Notes: a model not told the origin generated them from the sequence alone. DNA of 64,000 bases from Sporosarcina sp. FSL K6-3457 (GCF_038007285.1 NZ_JBBOWX010000001.1:4233501-4297500), one strand, 5' to 3'. Counted from the stretch's first letter, positions 15,771 to 24,188 are shown. Translations and numbers: made by a program.

Positions 15771-16748
15771 TTATTGTTTATTCTTCCCGAGCACTTCATC
15801 CCAATCAATCGTGCCATCTTGTGCTTGTTGGCGAAGATCTTTCGTCATAATATCTGTTGGGCGACCGCCATTTGGCCAGTCTTTATCGTGATTCGCCCAC
15901 TCTGGACGATCTTGCGATAAAATGAAAGCTGCAAGATCGCTTGCCTCTTGGTCGCTTAATGTTTTTTCAGCGCCTACCGGCATATTATTTTGAATATAAC
16001 CTGCCATTTTCGTCATTCGTGCAAGTCCAGCTCCATCATTGAATGAACCTTCCCCCCATAGTCTAGGGCCTGTGTTAGAGCCTGTTCCTGATCCATCGCT
16101 AGCATGGCAAGCGATACAAGATTGCTGATATAACTGTTCTCCATCTGCTATGCTCGGTGTTGGCAAATCATCTAGGCTATTCTGGTGACGCCAAGGTAAA
16201 TCTGCGCCTACAGGAATTCCTTCAGATATATACGTCATATAAGCAACCATTGCATCCATGTCTTCATCATCCATAGCAAATTTCTGACCATCCATACTTC
16301 TGACCATACACCCATTGATTCGTTCTTCTAATGTTACAATTTGACCCGAACGGGGAATATACATCGGATAGACTGCTGATACGCCGACCAATGACGAAGA
16401 GTTTTCGTCCAGTCCAGCTCCCGCGTGACAGCTTGTACAAGATAGGTTGTTGACAAGTTGTTCACCATCAGCCGTCGTAGCTGCTTCCGCTCTCAGTACA
16501 TTTGACGTGTCATTTGTTAACGCATACCCTCTTAAAATTGCTTCTCCGAGAGGCCCTTCAGGCACATCGTCGAGAGATGGCGGAGTATGCCTAATCCCCG
16601 CTACTTTTTCTTCCATTTCTTGTCCCGCATTTTCAGTGTTCGTTGCGACTTCTAGTTCTTTCTTTTCCAATTGATTAGCCATCAAACCGATAACTGCAAG
16701 AGTAACAACAAATAAGAATCCTAGTACAAAAGTCGATGTCTTTCTCAC
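15771..16748 (-). CDS. tsdA: TsdA-like dihaem cytochrome c, thiosulfate dehydrogenase family
   Basis: About 325 residues with an N-terminal membrane anchor (VLGFLFVVTLAVIGLMA) and two haem c sites, CTSCH near residue 104 and CIACH near 215. The LSCTSCHAGAGLD block and ERINGCMVRSMDGQ are hallmarks of TsdA, which oxidises thiosulfate to tetrathionate, or the reverse; the Cys of INGC may correspond to the unusual haem ligand Cys, but I did not align it. The start is GTG at 16748, with GGAGG 8 bases upstream and an out-of-frame ATG overlapping it. A TACC-N6-GGTA site lies about 60 bases upstream, placing it in the CstR regulon by inference. Alternative: a dihaem cytochrome of another role. Confidence 0.8.
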   Translation of the reverse strand: MRKTSTFVLGFLFVVTLAVIGLMANQLEKKELEVATNTENAGQEMEEKVAGIRHTPPSLDDVPEGPLGEAILRGYALTNDTSNVLRAEAATTADGEQLVNNLSCTSCHAGAGLDENSSSLVGVSAVYPMYIPRSGQIVTLEERINGCMVRSMDGQKFAMDDEDMDAMVAYMTYISEGIPVGADLPWRHQNSLDDLPTPSIADGEQLYQQSCIACHASDGSGTGSNTGPRLWGEGSFNDGAGLARMTKMAGYIQNNMPVGAEKTLSDQEASDLAAFILSQDRPEWANHDKDWPNGGRPTDIMTKDLRQQAQDGTIDWDEVLGKNKQ

Positions 16749-16802
16749 ATCTATTACCTCCTCTATTTGTCTCTTACATTGTAACAAAGGCTAGTAAATA
16801 AA

Positions 16803-16816
16803 TACCCATACAGGTA
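16803..16816 (-). promoter_or_regulatory. CstR-type operator upstream of tsdA
   Basis: TACCCATACAGGTA matches the TACC-N6-GGTA palindrome shared by the seven island sites and sits in the expected -35 region of the tsdA promoter. Confidence 0.7.
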
Positions 16817-16911
16817 AAATGTTCACCACTTGTTAATAAAGAATTCGACATTTTCGCAACAGTTCATGTACCTAAGTAGTTACGAAATTTTATAAATTCC
16901 TAAGCAATCAA

Positions 16912-16948
16912 AAAAGACGACCCAAATTAATTTTCAGAGTCGTCTTTT
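16912..16948. terminator. Terminator of the methyltransferase gene
   Basis: AAAAGACGAC / GTCGTCTTTT stem with A/T runs on both sides, just beyond the restored end of the methyltransferase gene. Confidence 0.75.
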
Positions 16949-16997
16949 ATTATTGATTCACTGTATCTAATCATTTTTTTAAACCAACATTGTCATT

Positions 16998-17604
16998 TTA
17001 CTCCTCTGGTTTTTGCCCAACAAATTGGATCACATGTGATACTCCATTGTGGAATTCTCCTTCATGACGGACAACCTCTCCAATAAAAAAAATGAATAAT
17101 ACGCCATTCGGCAAAGATTTTCATAAACTCTTCCGGCTTATACAAAAAATCCAGGTTTTGCAGTCCACCACTTTTATAGGGGACCTGGTAATTTGAATAC
17201 ACTTCTGTAAGAAAATAACCACCTGGCTTTATTGCCTCCTTTACACCTTGAAGTGTTTTTTTCCGAAGCTTTGTCGGAAAATGGCCAAAGCTGCATACAA
17301 TTTCATCCAATTCGTCTTTTTTCCAGACTGCTTCGTTTAAATCAACTAGCACAGTTGAGATCACTACTTTCCGTTCACCTGCGAGCTTATTTGTTTTCGC
17401 AAGCCCAGATTCTGCATAATCCCATGCTGTGACGTTCATTCCTTGCTCTGCTAAAAAAACGGCATTACGCCCTTCCCCTTCAGCTATGGCCAAAGCATCA
17501 CCGGAAATTTTTATTTTCTTCTGAAATTCTGCAAAAAAAGCATTCGGTTCCCTGCCATAAACATAATTCTCTGTTTGAAAGCGTGTATTCCAATGGTTCA
17601 CCAT
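16998..17604 (-). pseudogene. Class I SAM methyltransferase (TehB-like) with a C-terminal frameshift
   Basis: A roughly 200-residue Rossmann methyltransferase. The opening WNTRFQTENYVYGREPNAFF, the SAM loop AIAEGEGRNAVFLAEQG and the IKPGGYFLTEVYSNYQ strand place it with TehB/YcgJ-like enzymes. As read, the frame ends early at 17062 with FYWRGCPS. Removing one base from the 8-A run (17085-17092) restores GEVVRHEGEFHNGVSHVIQF and VGQKPEE before a TAA at 16998. So it is either a pseudogene, a slippage-controlled gene or a sequencing error. It has no CstR site and its link to the sulfur island is positional only. Confidence 0.8.
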
Positions 17605-17681
17605 TTAATCACCCTTTCCTACGTAGTTTTGAATCTTTAATTGCTAAGTGAAATATTTTCTATAAAAGTAACTGAACTAAA

Positions 17682-18056
17682 TCACTCTGATTCCGTAACA
17701 ACCATTTGATATACTTTGCTTATCTTTTCATGCAAAGCTTGCATTTGAACAAAACGCGCTTCCCTTAAAATTTCTTTACCATCTACAAATAAAAGTAGTG
17801 CAGGTACCGTAAAAATCGAAAGACGTCCAGCTATTTCTTCGACATCATCTGCGTTGATGTGTCCCAGCTGTATGAGCGGAAGTTCTTTTAGTAAATCCTT
17901 CACCTGGGGCAATAAAGCGTGACATACGCTACAATTAGTTCTTGATACATACAAAAAACTAAGTGGATGCTCGTCGATAAACTTTTCTACCGAGGTAAGT
18001 GATGTTAGTGTAATCATAGCTTTTCCTTTCATTTTTTCATCACTCCTATTTTCCAT
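17682..18056 (-). CDS. Thioredoxin-family protein (YtpP-like)
   Basis: A thioredoxin-fold protein of up to 124 residues with active site CSVC in VSRTNCSVCHALLPQ and the cis-Pro region FTVPALLLF. YtpP-like proteins are general thiol reductases. The start is uncertain: ATG at 18014 (MITLTSLTS) has AAAGGA 6 bases upstream, and ATG codons at 18056 and 18029 are alternatives; the longest is given. It lies between the sulfur operon and the methyltransferase on the same strand, with no recognisable CstR site upstream. Confidence 0.8.
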   Translation of the reverse strand: MENRSDEKMKGKAMITLTSLTSVEKFIDEHPLSFLYVSRTNCSVCHALLPQVKDLLKELPLIQLGHINADDVEEIAGRLSIFTVPALLLFVDGKEILREARFVQMQALHEKISKVYQMVVTESE

Positions 18057-18169
18057 CTTTTATAAGGTAGGAAGGAGACTTACTCCATTTCTCCCTCCCA
18101 ACCAAGCATGCTCTACCATATTTATTGCAATATAACCATTTTGAATTAGGAATTGACAGTCAAGAATCA

Positions 18170-19867
18170 TTATTTGAAATTATATTCAGTAACAATTTTT
18201 TCTCTTCCTGTTACGAAATCATTAAAGTATTCATATAGATTAATGCCTAAGTAAGATCCAGAGATATTAAATACAGTCGTATAACCTAAGTTTCTCAGCG
18301 CAATAACCATGTTATAGCTTCGCTGCCCAGAGCGACAATGGATATAAACTGGCTTATCTTTCGGTATTTCATCCAAACGATTTCTAAATTCACTTAGCGG
18401 AATATTAATAGCTGTTTTTAAATGTCCTGCCTGATATTCATTCTTCTCACGAGCATCGATAATAAAAGCATTGTTCTCGACTAGTTCGCGAACTTGAGAG
18501 ACTTTCACTTCGCTATATCTTCCGTATAGTTGGTTCAATGCAACTAATGCCGCATGATTGACAACGTCCTTCGCCGTACCTAGCATTGGGGAGTAAGTTA
18601 ATTCTAGATTTTTTAGATCTTCCAATGTTCCATTCATCGTAATCATTGTTGCAATCACATCGATACGTTTGTCGACATTGCCTTTCCCAATCGCTTGCGC
18701 ACCCAATATTCTGCCTGTAGGTGTTTCATACACTAACTTAAAATGCATGACATTACTATTTGGCATTAACCCTACTTTGTCACCAGGTATGATATACACA
18801 GAATCATAACTAAACCCCGCAGCTTCAGCTGTTCTTATGTTTAATCCCGTCGATGCCGCATTTAAGTCAAATAGATGAATAGAGGAAGATCCGATCACAC
18901 CTAGGTTGCGGCTTGGCGTACCATAAATATGGTCGGCTACCGCCCTTGCTTGTTTTTGAGCTGGTCCGGCTAAAGCTAGGCGTGTTGGCTTAGAAATGAG
19001 GCGATGGAACACTTCAATGGCATCTCCAACTGCATAAATATCGGAATCACTTGTTACATAATTAGTATTTACTTTTATTGCACCCGTTTCACCAATTTCC
19101 AAACCAGCCTTTTCTGCTAGTTGCGTTTCAGGTTTTACACCTATCGCTAAAATAATTGCCTGGGCTGCGATTTTTTTACCAGATTGTGTTTCGATAAAAC
19201 CTTCACCAATTTTGGCTAAACCATCATTCACGATGAGGTTTACACGATGGTCAATCATTTCCTTATGAAGGATTTGAGCCATATCATAATCAAATGGTGT
19301 CATGATTTGATCAGCGAATTCTACTAAGGATACGTTATAATCAGCTAAGCGAAGGTTTTCTGCCACTTCAACGCCGATAAATCCTCCACCAATTACTGCA
19401 ACATCTTTGATAGACTTTTCTTTTATATAACCATTTAACTGTTGAATATCTATCACATTACGCACTGTAAAAACATTCGGATTATTTATGCCCTCAATCT
19501 TATTAGGACGTATAGGTGCTGCACCTGGAGATAAGATTAATTTATCATAAGCCTCTTCGTAAAACTCCTCAGTTGCCAAATCCTGAATGATAATTGTTTT
19601 TTCCTCACGATTAATCTTTATCACTTCGCTATTCACTCTAGCTTCAATATTGTAACGTTTCTTAAATGTTTCCGGATTCATCAATACCAAAGATTCACTA
19701 TTTTCAACGACTCCACTTAAATAATACGGTAATGAACAGTTGGAAAAAGATACATGCGGTCCTTTATCAAACATGATGATTTCTGCATGTTCATCTATTC
19801 TACGTAACCTTGCAGCAGCAGATGCTCCACCGGCCACTCCACCAACTACTAAAATTCGTTTTTTCAT
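18170..19867 (-). CDS. cdr: CoA-disulfide reductase with C-terminal rhodanese (persulfide reductase)
   Basis: About 565 residues. An FAD/NAD(P)H pyridine-nucleotide-disulfide oxidoreductase (ILVVGGVAGGASAAARLRR at the N-terminus, active-site SFSNCSLPYY with Cys near 43, second nucleotide site near 150) is fused to a rhodanese domain with HCRSGQRS near residue 520. Such CoADR-Rhd proteins reduce CoA-disulfide, CoA-persulfide and polysulfide, releasing sulfide. The ATG at 19867 is chosen from AAAGGTG 9 bases upstream. It follows the TauE gene by 50 bases in what looks like a dioxygenase-TauE-CoADR operon. Confidence 0.9.
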   Translation of the reverse strand: MKKRILVVGGVAGGASAAARLRRIDEHAEIIMFDKGPHVSFSNCSLPYYLSGVVENSESLVLMNPETFKKRYNIEARVNSEVIKINREEKTIIIQDLATEEFYEEAYDKLILSPGAAPIRPNKIEGINNPNVFTVRNVIDIQQLNGYIKEKSIKDVAVIGGGFIGVEVAENLRLADYNVSLVEFADQIMTPFDYDMAQILHKEMIDHRVNLIVNDGLAKIGEGFIETQSGKKIAAQAIILAIGVKPETQLAEKAGLEIGETGAIKVNTNYVTSDSDIYAVGDAIEVFHRLISKPTRLALAGPAQKQARAVADHIYGTPSRNLGVIGSSSIHLFDLNAASTGLNIRTAEAAGFSYDSVYIIPGDKVGLMPNSNVMHFKLVYETPTGRILGAQAIGKGNVDKRIDVIATMITMNGTLEDLKNLELTYSPMLGTAKDVVNHAALVALNQLYGRYSEVKVSQVRELVENNAFIIDAREKNEYQAGHLKTAINIPLSEFRNRLDEIPKDKPVYIHCRSGQRSYNMVIALRNLGYTTVFNISGSYLGINLYEYFNDFVTGREKIVTEYNFK

Positions 19868-19919
19868 GCGATTCCGCACCTTTCAACTTTAGATTTATTC
19901 TGTTATGTGCTTGATGTGA

Positions 19920-20699
19920 CTACATTAAAATATCGAACCAAATCTTCACTGCCGTACTTGCAATCAGAAATGCTAAAATAATTTGTAAAACTCTTGTATT
20001 CATGTTTTTACCAATTTTCACTCCAAGTGGTGCTGCTAGTAGACTTGCTACAATCATAATAATGGCTGGCCAATAATTCACTTGACCGGTAACGAGTTTG
20101 CCTACACTACCTCCGATGGAAGAAATAAATGTAACGGCTAGACTTGTTGCAATCGTCATTCGTGTTGGTATGTGTAGGACGGTTAACATGATCGGTACGA
20201 GTAGGAATCCTCCTGCGGCACCAACAATACCAGATGCGACTCCGACTATTAAAGCTAAGATTGCTGCGATTGGCTTATTAAATGTCACTTCATTTAGCGG
20301 CATATCATCTACTGGCTTTTTTGGGACAAACATCATCACAGCAGCAATTACAGCAAGAATACCATACACAATATTCACTGTTTGTTCTGATAGGTAGCTG
20401 GATCCATAACTGCCAAGTAAGCTACCAATTAGGATAGCTCCCCCCATAGAAATGATGAGTTGCTTGTTTAGATATCCACCTTTTCGGTATGCCCAGACTC
20501 CGGCAATGGACGCAAACAGTACTTGTACCGCACTGATACCTGAAACCTCATGGGCTGTAAAGGCTGCGAGACCAAACAAAGGTGGAATATATAATAGCAT
20601 TGGGTATTTAATGATAGAACCGCCAACACCCAGCATACCGGATAGAAAAGAACCGATAAATCCAATTGCAAATACTACGATGATAAATGTTAAATCCAT
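19920..20699 (-). CDS. tauE: TauE/SafE-family sulfite/sulfur-anion exporter
   Basis: A 259-residue integral membrane protein of 7-8 helices. The family's two repeated halves are visible: FIGSFLSGMLGVGGSIIKYP near the N-terminus and VGVASGIVGAAGGFLLVP near residue 155. TauE proteins export sulfite or other C1/sulfur anions. In cst-type operons it removes the sulfite formed by persulfide oxidation. GAAGG stands 7 bases before the ATG. It lies between the rhodanese-dioxygenase and CoADR-Rhd genes, equivalent to the place of YrkJ in the B. subtilis yrk cluster. Confidence 0.9.
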   Translation of the reverse strand: MDLTFIIVVFAIGFIGSFLSGMLGVGGSIIKYPMLLYIPPLFGLAAFTAHEVSGISAVQVLFASIAGVWAYRKGGYLNKQLIISMGGAILIGSLLGSYGSSYLSEQTVNIVYGILAVIAAVMMFVPKKPVDDMPLNEVTFNKPIAAILALIVGVASGIVGAAGGFLLVPIMLTVLHIPTRMTIATSLAVTFISSIGGSVGKLVTGQVNYWPAIIMIVASLLAAPLGVKIGKNMNTRVLQIILAFLIASTAVKIWFDILM

Positions 20700-20730
20700 G
20701 AGTCGGCCTTCTTTCTCTACCTTAGAAGAG

Positions 20731-20757
20731 CGAGTAGTTATCAGTGATTACTACTCG
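20731..20757. terminator. Intercistronic hairpin between dioxygenase and tauE
   Basis: CGAGTAGT / ACTACTCG stem in the 134-base gap. There is no strong U run, so it may be a partial terminator or an RNA-processing site setting operon stoichiometry. Confidence 0.4.
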
Positions 20758-20833
20758 TTATTTGGTCATCATTATGCTTTTTGAATGTAGAAGTAGAAAA
20801 CCTCTTCTTTTGTTTTTTTGTTCTACTAGTTTT

Positions 20834-21961
20834 TTAACGAACTGCACAGCGATTCGGTCCAATTTCCATTTCGGTTTGTTCGTCATTATCAGGATTGATT
20901 TTACCCATGTTAACTTGACGAATTTGTTCGTACGCATTTGGTTGTGATGGTAAGTTATCTGTAACCGTATGACGGAATTCCTCTTCGTCTTCGATGTTCA
21001 AACCATGATTTTCTTTATAAAGATCACCAAGTCGCCTTGTCACTGTACCATCTTCATTCAATTCATCAATGATCATGAAGTGTGCAGGTAATACGACTAA
21101 GTCCTCAGCAAGTTCACGGTAACGAGAATACAATGTTTCACGTAAATCCCCTACCCAATCTTCTGCAAGTCCCGCTAAGTCTGGACGACCAATGGAATCG
21201 ATAAATAAAATATCACCTGTTAGTAAAAATTGATCATCAATGATAAATGAGGTAGAACCAATCGTATGACCAGGTGAATAAAGGGCATTTATATCCATTT
21301 GAGATGCACCAATTTTCACATGTAAACCATCTGTTAAGGCTGTGTAATCAAACACAACTTCTGTCGCATCTTTTGGCGGTAAATAGTAAGTTGCACCTGT
21401 GGCAGCAGCGATGTGACGTCCACCTGAAATATGGTCCGCGTGTAAGTGTGTATCAAATACGTGTTTGATCTCTACACCTTTTTCCTTTGCAAAGCTTGTG
21501 AACACATCTGTAAAGCGTACCGCGTCAATAACTGCTGCCTCTCCTTCAGAAATCACCATATAAGATAGGCAACCTTTACCTAAACGAACAAATTGGTATA
21601 GTTCGCCGCTATTTTCTAAATCAGCAACTTTTATTGGCTCTAGGTAACTGCTCCAAGATTTCATCCCACCTTCAAGATATGCCGCTTCACGACCAGCCTC
21701 TGACAGCATTTCCGCTACCATTACAGAAGACCCTTCTTTCGCACAGACGACTAGCACATCTTTATCCGTCGGAAGTTTTGGTAGAATTTCTTCCACACCA
21801 TCTAATAATTCGAAGTAAGGAATGTTTAAATACTCAAATTTATGCCCTTCAATTTTCCACTCTTCAAACGCATCTGTATTGCGTACATCCAAAATAAAAA
21901 GCTCTTCGTTATCAATTACTTTTCGAGCAATTTGTGCTGCTGTCCATTTATTTACAGCCAC
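20834..21961 (-). CDS. pdo: Rhodanese-persulfide dioxygenase fusion (ETHE1-like)
   Basis: A 375-residue protein. Residues 1-110 are a rhodanese domain with the catalytic Cys in VVCAKEGSS. Residues 125-350 are a metallo-beta-lactamase fold with [14 protein letters not shown] (mononuclear Fe site), then YSPGHTIGS and [17 protein letters not shown], as in ETHE1-type persulfide dioxygenases. It would oxidise low-molecular-weight persulfides to sulfite. Domain order is rhodanese-first, unlike staphylococcal CstB. The GTG start has its only good ribosome site, GGGGG, inside the CstR-type operator at 21969-21982. It leads the dioxygenase-TauE-CoADR operon. Confidence 0.9.
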   Translation of the reverse strand: MAVNKWTAAQIARKVIDNEELFILDVRNTDAFEEWKIEGHKFEYLNIPYFELLDGVEEILPKLPTDKDVLVVCAKEGSSVMVAEMLSEAGREAAYLEGGMKSWSSYLEPIKVADLENSGELYQFVRLGKGCLSYMVISEGEAAVIDAVRFTDVFTSFAKEKGVEIKHVFDTHLHADHISGGRHIAAATGATYYLPPKDATEVVFDYTALTDGLHVKIGASQMDINALYSPGHTIGSTSFIIDDQFLLTGDILFIDSIGRPDLAGLAEDWVGDLRETLYSRYRELAEDLVVLPAHFMIIDELNEDGTVTRRLGDLYKENHGLNIEDEEEFRHTVTDNLPSQPNAYEQIRQVNMGKINPDNDEQTEMEIGPNRCAVR

Positions 21962-21968
21962 CTTCTAT

Positions 21969-21982
21969 TACCCCCATAGGTA
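21969..21982 (-). promoter_or_regulatory. CstR-type operator overlapping the pdo ribosome-binding site
   Basis: TACCCCCATAGGTA, one of seven TACC-N6-GGTA sites and identical to the one at 23342. On the coding strand its GGGGGTA half supplies the ribosome-binding site of the dioxygenase gene. Confidence 0.65.
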
Positions 21983-22036
21983 TAAAAATTTTGTTTTTTT
22001 TACAGTGGAGAAATTCCCCACTGCATGATGTTTTAC

Positions 22037-22133
22037 AAATCAATTACGCCTCGGCGTAATTGCGTCCAGATTTTGAATTGAGCGAAGCTCAATTAACTCC
22101 TTTCAAAATCTGTGACATCCGCCGGAGGCTTAA
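22037..22133. repeat. REP-like structured repeat, copy 1
   Basis: A 97-base element starting AAATCAATTACGCCTCGGCG and ending ATCCGCCGGAGGCTTAA. It folds on itself through GCCTCGGCG...CGCCGGAGGC, AGATTTTGAA...TTCAAAATCT and a central TTGAGCGAAGCTCAA hairpin. A second copy with few differences lies at 54430-54525. It sits between dsrE and the dioxygenase gene and encodes nothing. Confidence 0.85.
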
Positions 22134-22209
22134 CTTGAATCAGCAGGGAATTTGGACTCCTGTAGCTGACGCTTCGCTTTCAGTACAAAAACATTTGCTG
22201 ATTCAAGTT
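22132..22209. repeat. Locus-specific inverted repeat bordering the REP-like element
   Basis: AACTTGAATCAGCA (22132-22145) and TGCTGATTCAAGTT (22196-22209) are perfect 14-bp arms around a 50-base loop, lying 4 bases past the dsrE stop codon and starting exactly where the REP-like repeat ends. The arm sequence is not shared with the other copy of the repeat, which has its own hairpin at the same place. Confidence 0.7.
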
Positions 22210-22213
22210 CAAT

Positions 22214-22609
22214 TTAGAACGTTAATGTTGGTGTAGCATCTTTTGCATGCTCTAAAAATGTTACAGCTCCGCCTACTTCGATTCCATCTACGAAATCTTC
22301 TTTAACTAGACCCATAACATCCATTGTCATTTGGCAAGCAATAAATTGAACACCAAGTTCTTGTGCCATTTCTACCAGTTGTGGAATGGAAGGAACATTA
22401 GCTTTCTCAAAACCTTCAGCAAAATGCTCTTTTCCAGCTGGCATTTCCAATGTATGCATCGCTTGTTTGTGAATTAAGTTTAGCCCTTCAAACGTAAAGA
22501 AGATTTGTACCTCTTTTTCCGAAGCTGCTGCTGCTGTTGCGATATTGAATACTTTGTAAGCATCAAATATTCTACCGTTTGCTGCAATAATAGCGACTTT
22601 ATTTGACAT
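22214..22609 (-). CDS. DsrE/DsrF-like sulfur-carrier protein (YrkE-like)
   Basis: A 131-residue DsrE-fold protein with VAIIAANGRIFDAYKVFNIA at the N-terminus and a conserved Cys in VQFIACQMTMDVMG near residue 94. DsrE2-type proteins accept sulfane sulfur from rhodaneses and pass it to TusA. TAGGAGG precedes the ATG by 8 bases. Its 12-base distance to the upstream tusA-rhodanese gene indicates one operon, the same pair as YrkE-YrkF of B. subtilis. Confidence 0.9.
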   Translation of the reverse strand: MSNKVAIIAANGRIFDAYKVFNIATAAAASEKEVQIFFTFEGLNLIHKQAMHTLEMPAGKEHFAEGFEKANVPSIPQLVEMAQELGVQFIACQMTMDVMGLVKEDFVDGIEVGGAVTFLEHAKDATPTLTF

Positions 22610-22621
22610 GATAAATTCCTC

Positions 22622-23173
22622 CTAAATTTCTTTCATTATTTTACCGTTCCACTCATTCATACCCGGTAGAACGTTATAAACTTTTGTAAAACCATTTTCT
22701 ACTAAAAGCTGTGATGCTAAATCAGAACGATTTCCTGTACGACAAATCACATAAATTTCTTCATTCGGATTTAATTCTTCTAGACGTGATGCTAATTCGC
22801 CCATCGGAATGGATTTGGCACCTTCAATATGTCCAAATGCATATTCAGCTGCTTCACGCACATCTAAAATAAAACCGTTTCGTGATTCCAGTTCTTCAAG
22901 TGAAATCGTGTGTTCATAAGCTTTTTCCACTTTTGGCTCATTAGAACCTTTGCGAATGTAGTGATAAAGAACATCGCCTTCTTCCACTGTACCTAAATAT
23001 TGATGCCCTACAGTACTTGCCCAAGCAGCTAAATCAGCCTTTGAGCCTTTATCTGTCGCTTGAACTTCCAATACTTGACCTTCTTCAAGATCGCTGATTG
23101 TTTTTTTAGTTTTTACAACCGGCATTGGACATGCTAGCCCCTTTGCATCTAACTGCATATTCGCTTGGATCAT
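22622..23173 (-). CDS. TusA-rhodanese fusion (YrkF/CstA-like sulfurtransferase)
   Basis: A 183-residue two-domain protein. Residues 5-75 are TusA with the CPxP motif (LDAKGLACPMPVVKTKK). Residues 90-180 are a rhodanese with active-site VICRTGNRS near residue 145. It receives and relays persulfide sulfur, as YrkF in B. subtilis or CstA in staphylococci. GAGGAGGG lies 6 bases before the ATG. Two TACC-N6-GGTA sites (23222 and 23342) precede it, so it probably heads a CstR-controlled tusA-rhd/dsrE operon. Confidence 0.9.
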   Translation of the reverse strand: MIQANMQLDAKGLACPMPVVKTKKTISDLEEGQVLEVQATDKGSKADLAAWASTVGHQYLGTVEEGDVLYHYIRKGSNEPKVEKAYEHTISLEELESRNGFILDVREAAEYAFGHIEGAKSIPMGELASRLEELNPNEEIYVICRTGNRSDLASQLLVENGFTKVYNVLPGMNEWNGKIMKEI

Positions 23174-23221
23174 TGTATTCCCTCCTCGTCATTGTTGTTA
23201 TGAATAGTACACCCATACATA

Positions 23222-23235
23222 TACCAGCACGGGTA
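23222..23235 (-). promoter_or_regulatory. CstR-type operator, proximal site before tusA-rhd
   Basis: TACCAGCACGGGTA, with its GGTA half intact, sits about 50 bases before the tusA-rhodanese start. Confidence 0.65.
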
Positions 23236-23341
23236 TAATTTTCAATAATAAGATAGTCGCCCATAATAGCGACTTTTACTTAATACCCTTTAAGATTCTT
23301 ACTGATTTTGTTCGTGAAAACCACTTACACAGTTCACAATA

Positions 23342-23355
23342 TACCCCCATAGGTA
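23342..23355 (-). promoter_or_regulatory. CstR-type operator, distal site before tusA-rhd
   Basis: TACCCCCATAGGTA, identical to the dioxygenase site. It lies 107 bases upstream of the proximal site, in the 240-base gap between the rhodanese and tusA-rhodanese genes, which otherwise holds nothing recognisable. Confidence 0.65.
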
Positions 23356-23417
23356 ATACGTCAATTCATAAGATCGTAATCCCACTATTTCCTAAGCACT
23401 GTATTTAGAGCTATGAA

Positions 23418-23714
23418 TCACCCCACGTCCCCTTCCCAAGCAAGCATTCCACCTTGCATGTTAATTACGTTATATCCTTGGCTTTCAAGGAGTTGTGTTG
23501 CACGACCACTTCTTCCTCCTGATTGACAAACCATGATATATTCCTCCGACTTATCTAATTCATGCATACGAAACTCCAATAAACCTAATGGAATGTTTAC
23601 AGCTCCTGGAATCTTTCCTGCCGTTACTTCATCTACTTCACGTACATCAATGATATTTAATGCTTTTCCTTCATTTATTAAAGACACTAGCTCTTTTGTA
23701 GTCATTTCTTTCAA
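23418..23714 (-). CDS. Single-domain rhodanese sulfurtransferase
   Basis: A 98-residue stand-alone rhodanese with active site MVCQSGGRSGRA (Cys near residue 64) and the usual IIDVREVDEVTAGKIPGAVNIP substrate loop. It transfers sulfane sulfur to thiols in the cytoplasm. The start is TTG with AAGGAGG 8 bases upstream. It follows the membrane-anchored rhodanese by 27 bases, so the two are probably cotranscribed from the CstR-type promoter at 24137. Confidence 0.9.
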   Translation of the reverse strand: MKEMTTKELVSLINEGKALNIIDVREVDEVTAGKIPGAVNIPLGLLEFRMHELDKSEEYIMVCQSGGRSGRATQLLESQGYNVINMQGGMLAWEGDVG

Positions 23715-23741
23715 TGTAAAATCCTCCTTTTCAAATTCAAT

Positions 23742-24113
23742 TTAGCCCCAGGCACTCATGCCACCTTTGACATTTGTCACTTTTGTAAATCCCATTTTCC
23801 TTAGCACCTTACTAGCTTTTTGGCTCCTCATTCCACTTTGACAGATGACAATCACTTCTTTTTCCCTTGAAAGCTCCTGATCCGCTTTTTGAGAAAGTTG
23901 ATGGAGAGGGATATTTTTGAAACCTTTGATATGATTTCCTTTAAATTCGCCAAGTGTTCGGACATCAATAAATTGCTTATTCTTGTTTATGAGTTCCCCT
24001 TTTAAATCAGCTGTCGACAGCTGTCTCACACCTTTTGTTGGCAGAGCCCGCTGTATGACGGAAAATAAGAAAACAGCAATAATGATGTAAATTACGTAAT
24101 CCAAATCGTTCAC
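23742..24113 (-). CDS. Membrane-anchored rhodanese (YqhL/YibN-like)
   Basis: A roughly 120-residue protein: one N-terminal transmembrane helix (YVIYIIIAVFLFSVIQ) and a rhodanese domain with active site VICQSGMRSQKA near residue 97. Anchoring puts the catalytic domain next to membrane sulfur enzymes or the TauE exporter. The start is unsure: GTG at 24113 as given, or TTG at 24104, better placed after GGCGGTG. A TACC-N6-GGTA site is 24 bases upstream. Confidence 0.85.
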   Translation of the reverse strand: MNDLDYVIYIIIAVFLFSVIQRALPTKGVRQLSTADLKGELINKNKQFIDVRTLGEFKGNHIKGFKNIPLHQLSQKADQELSREKEVIVICQSGMRSQKASKVLRKMGFTKVTNVKGGMSAWG

Positions 24114-24136
24114 CGCCTATCCAAATATTATTTTTG

Positions 24137-24150
24137 TACCCCCACAGGTA
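24137..24150 (-). promoter_or_regulatory. CstR-type operator before the two rhodanese genes
   Basis: TACCCCCACAGGTA, a TACC-N6-GGTA site between cstR copy 2 and the membrane rhodanese. It would control the rhodanese pair. Confidence 0.7.
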
Positions 24151-24188
24151 TATTAATTAATAAAAAAAAGAACGTCAACTATAAAGTT

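Noticed and set aside
20834-21961. Staphylococcal-type CstB
   Set aside because: CstB has the dioxygenase domain first and rhodanese domains after it. Here a single rhodanese comes first, so I call it a rhodanese-dioxygenase fusion.
22037-22133. Riboswitch or T-box leader of the dioxygenase operon
   Set aside because: The same structured sequence occurs at 54.4 kb in an unrelated context, so it is a repeat, not a gene-specific leader.
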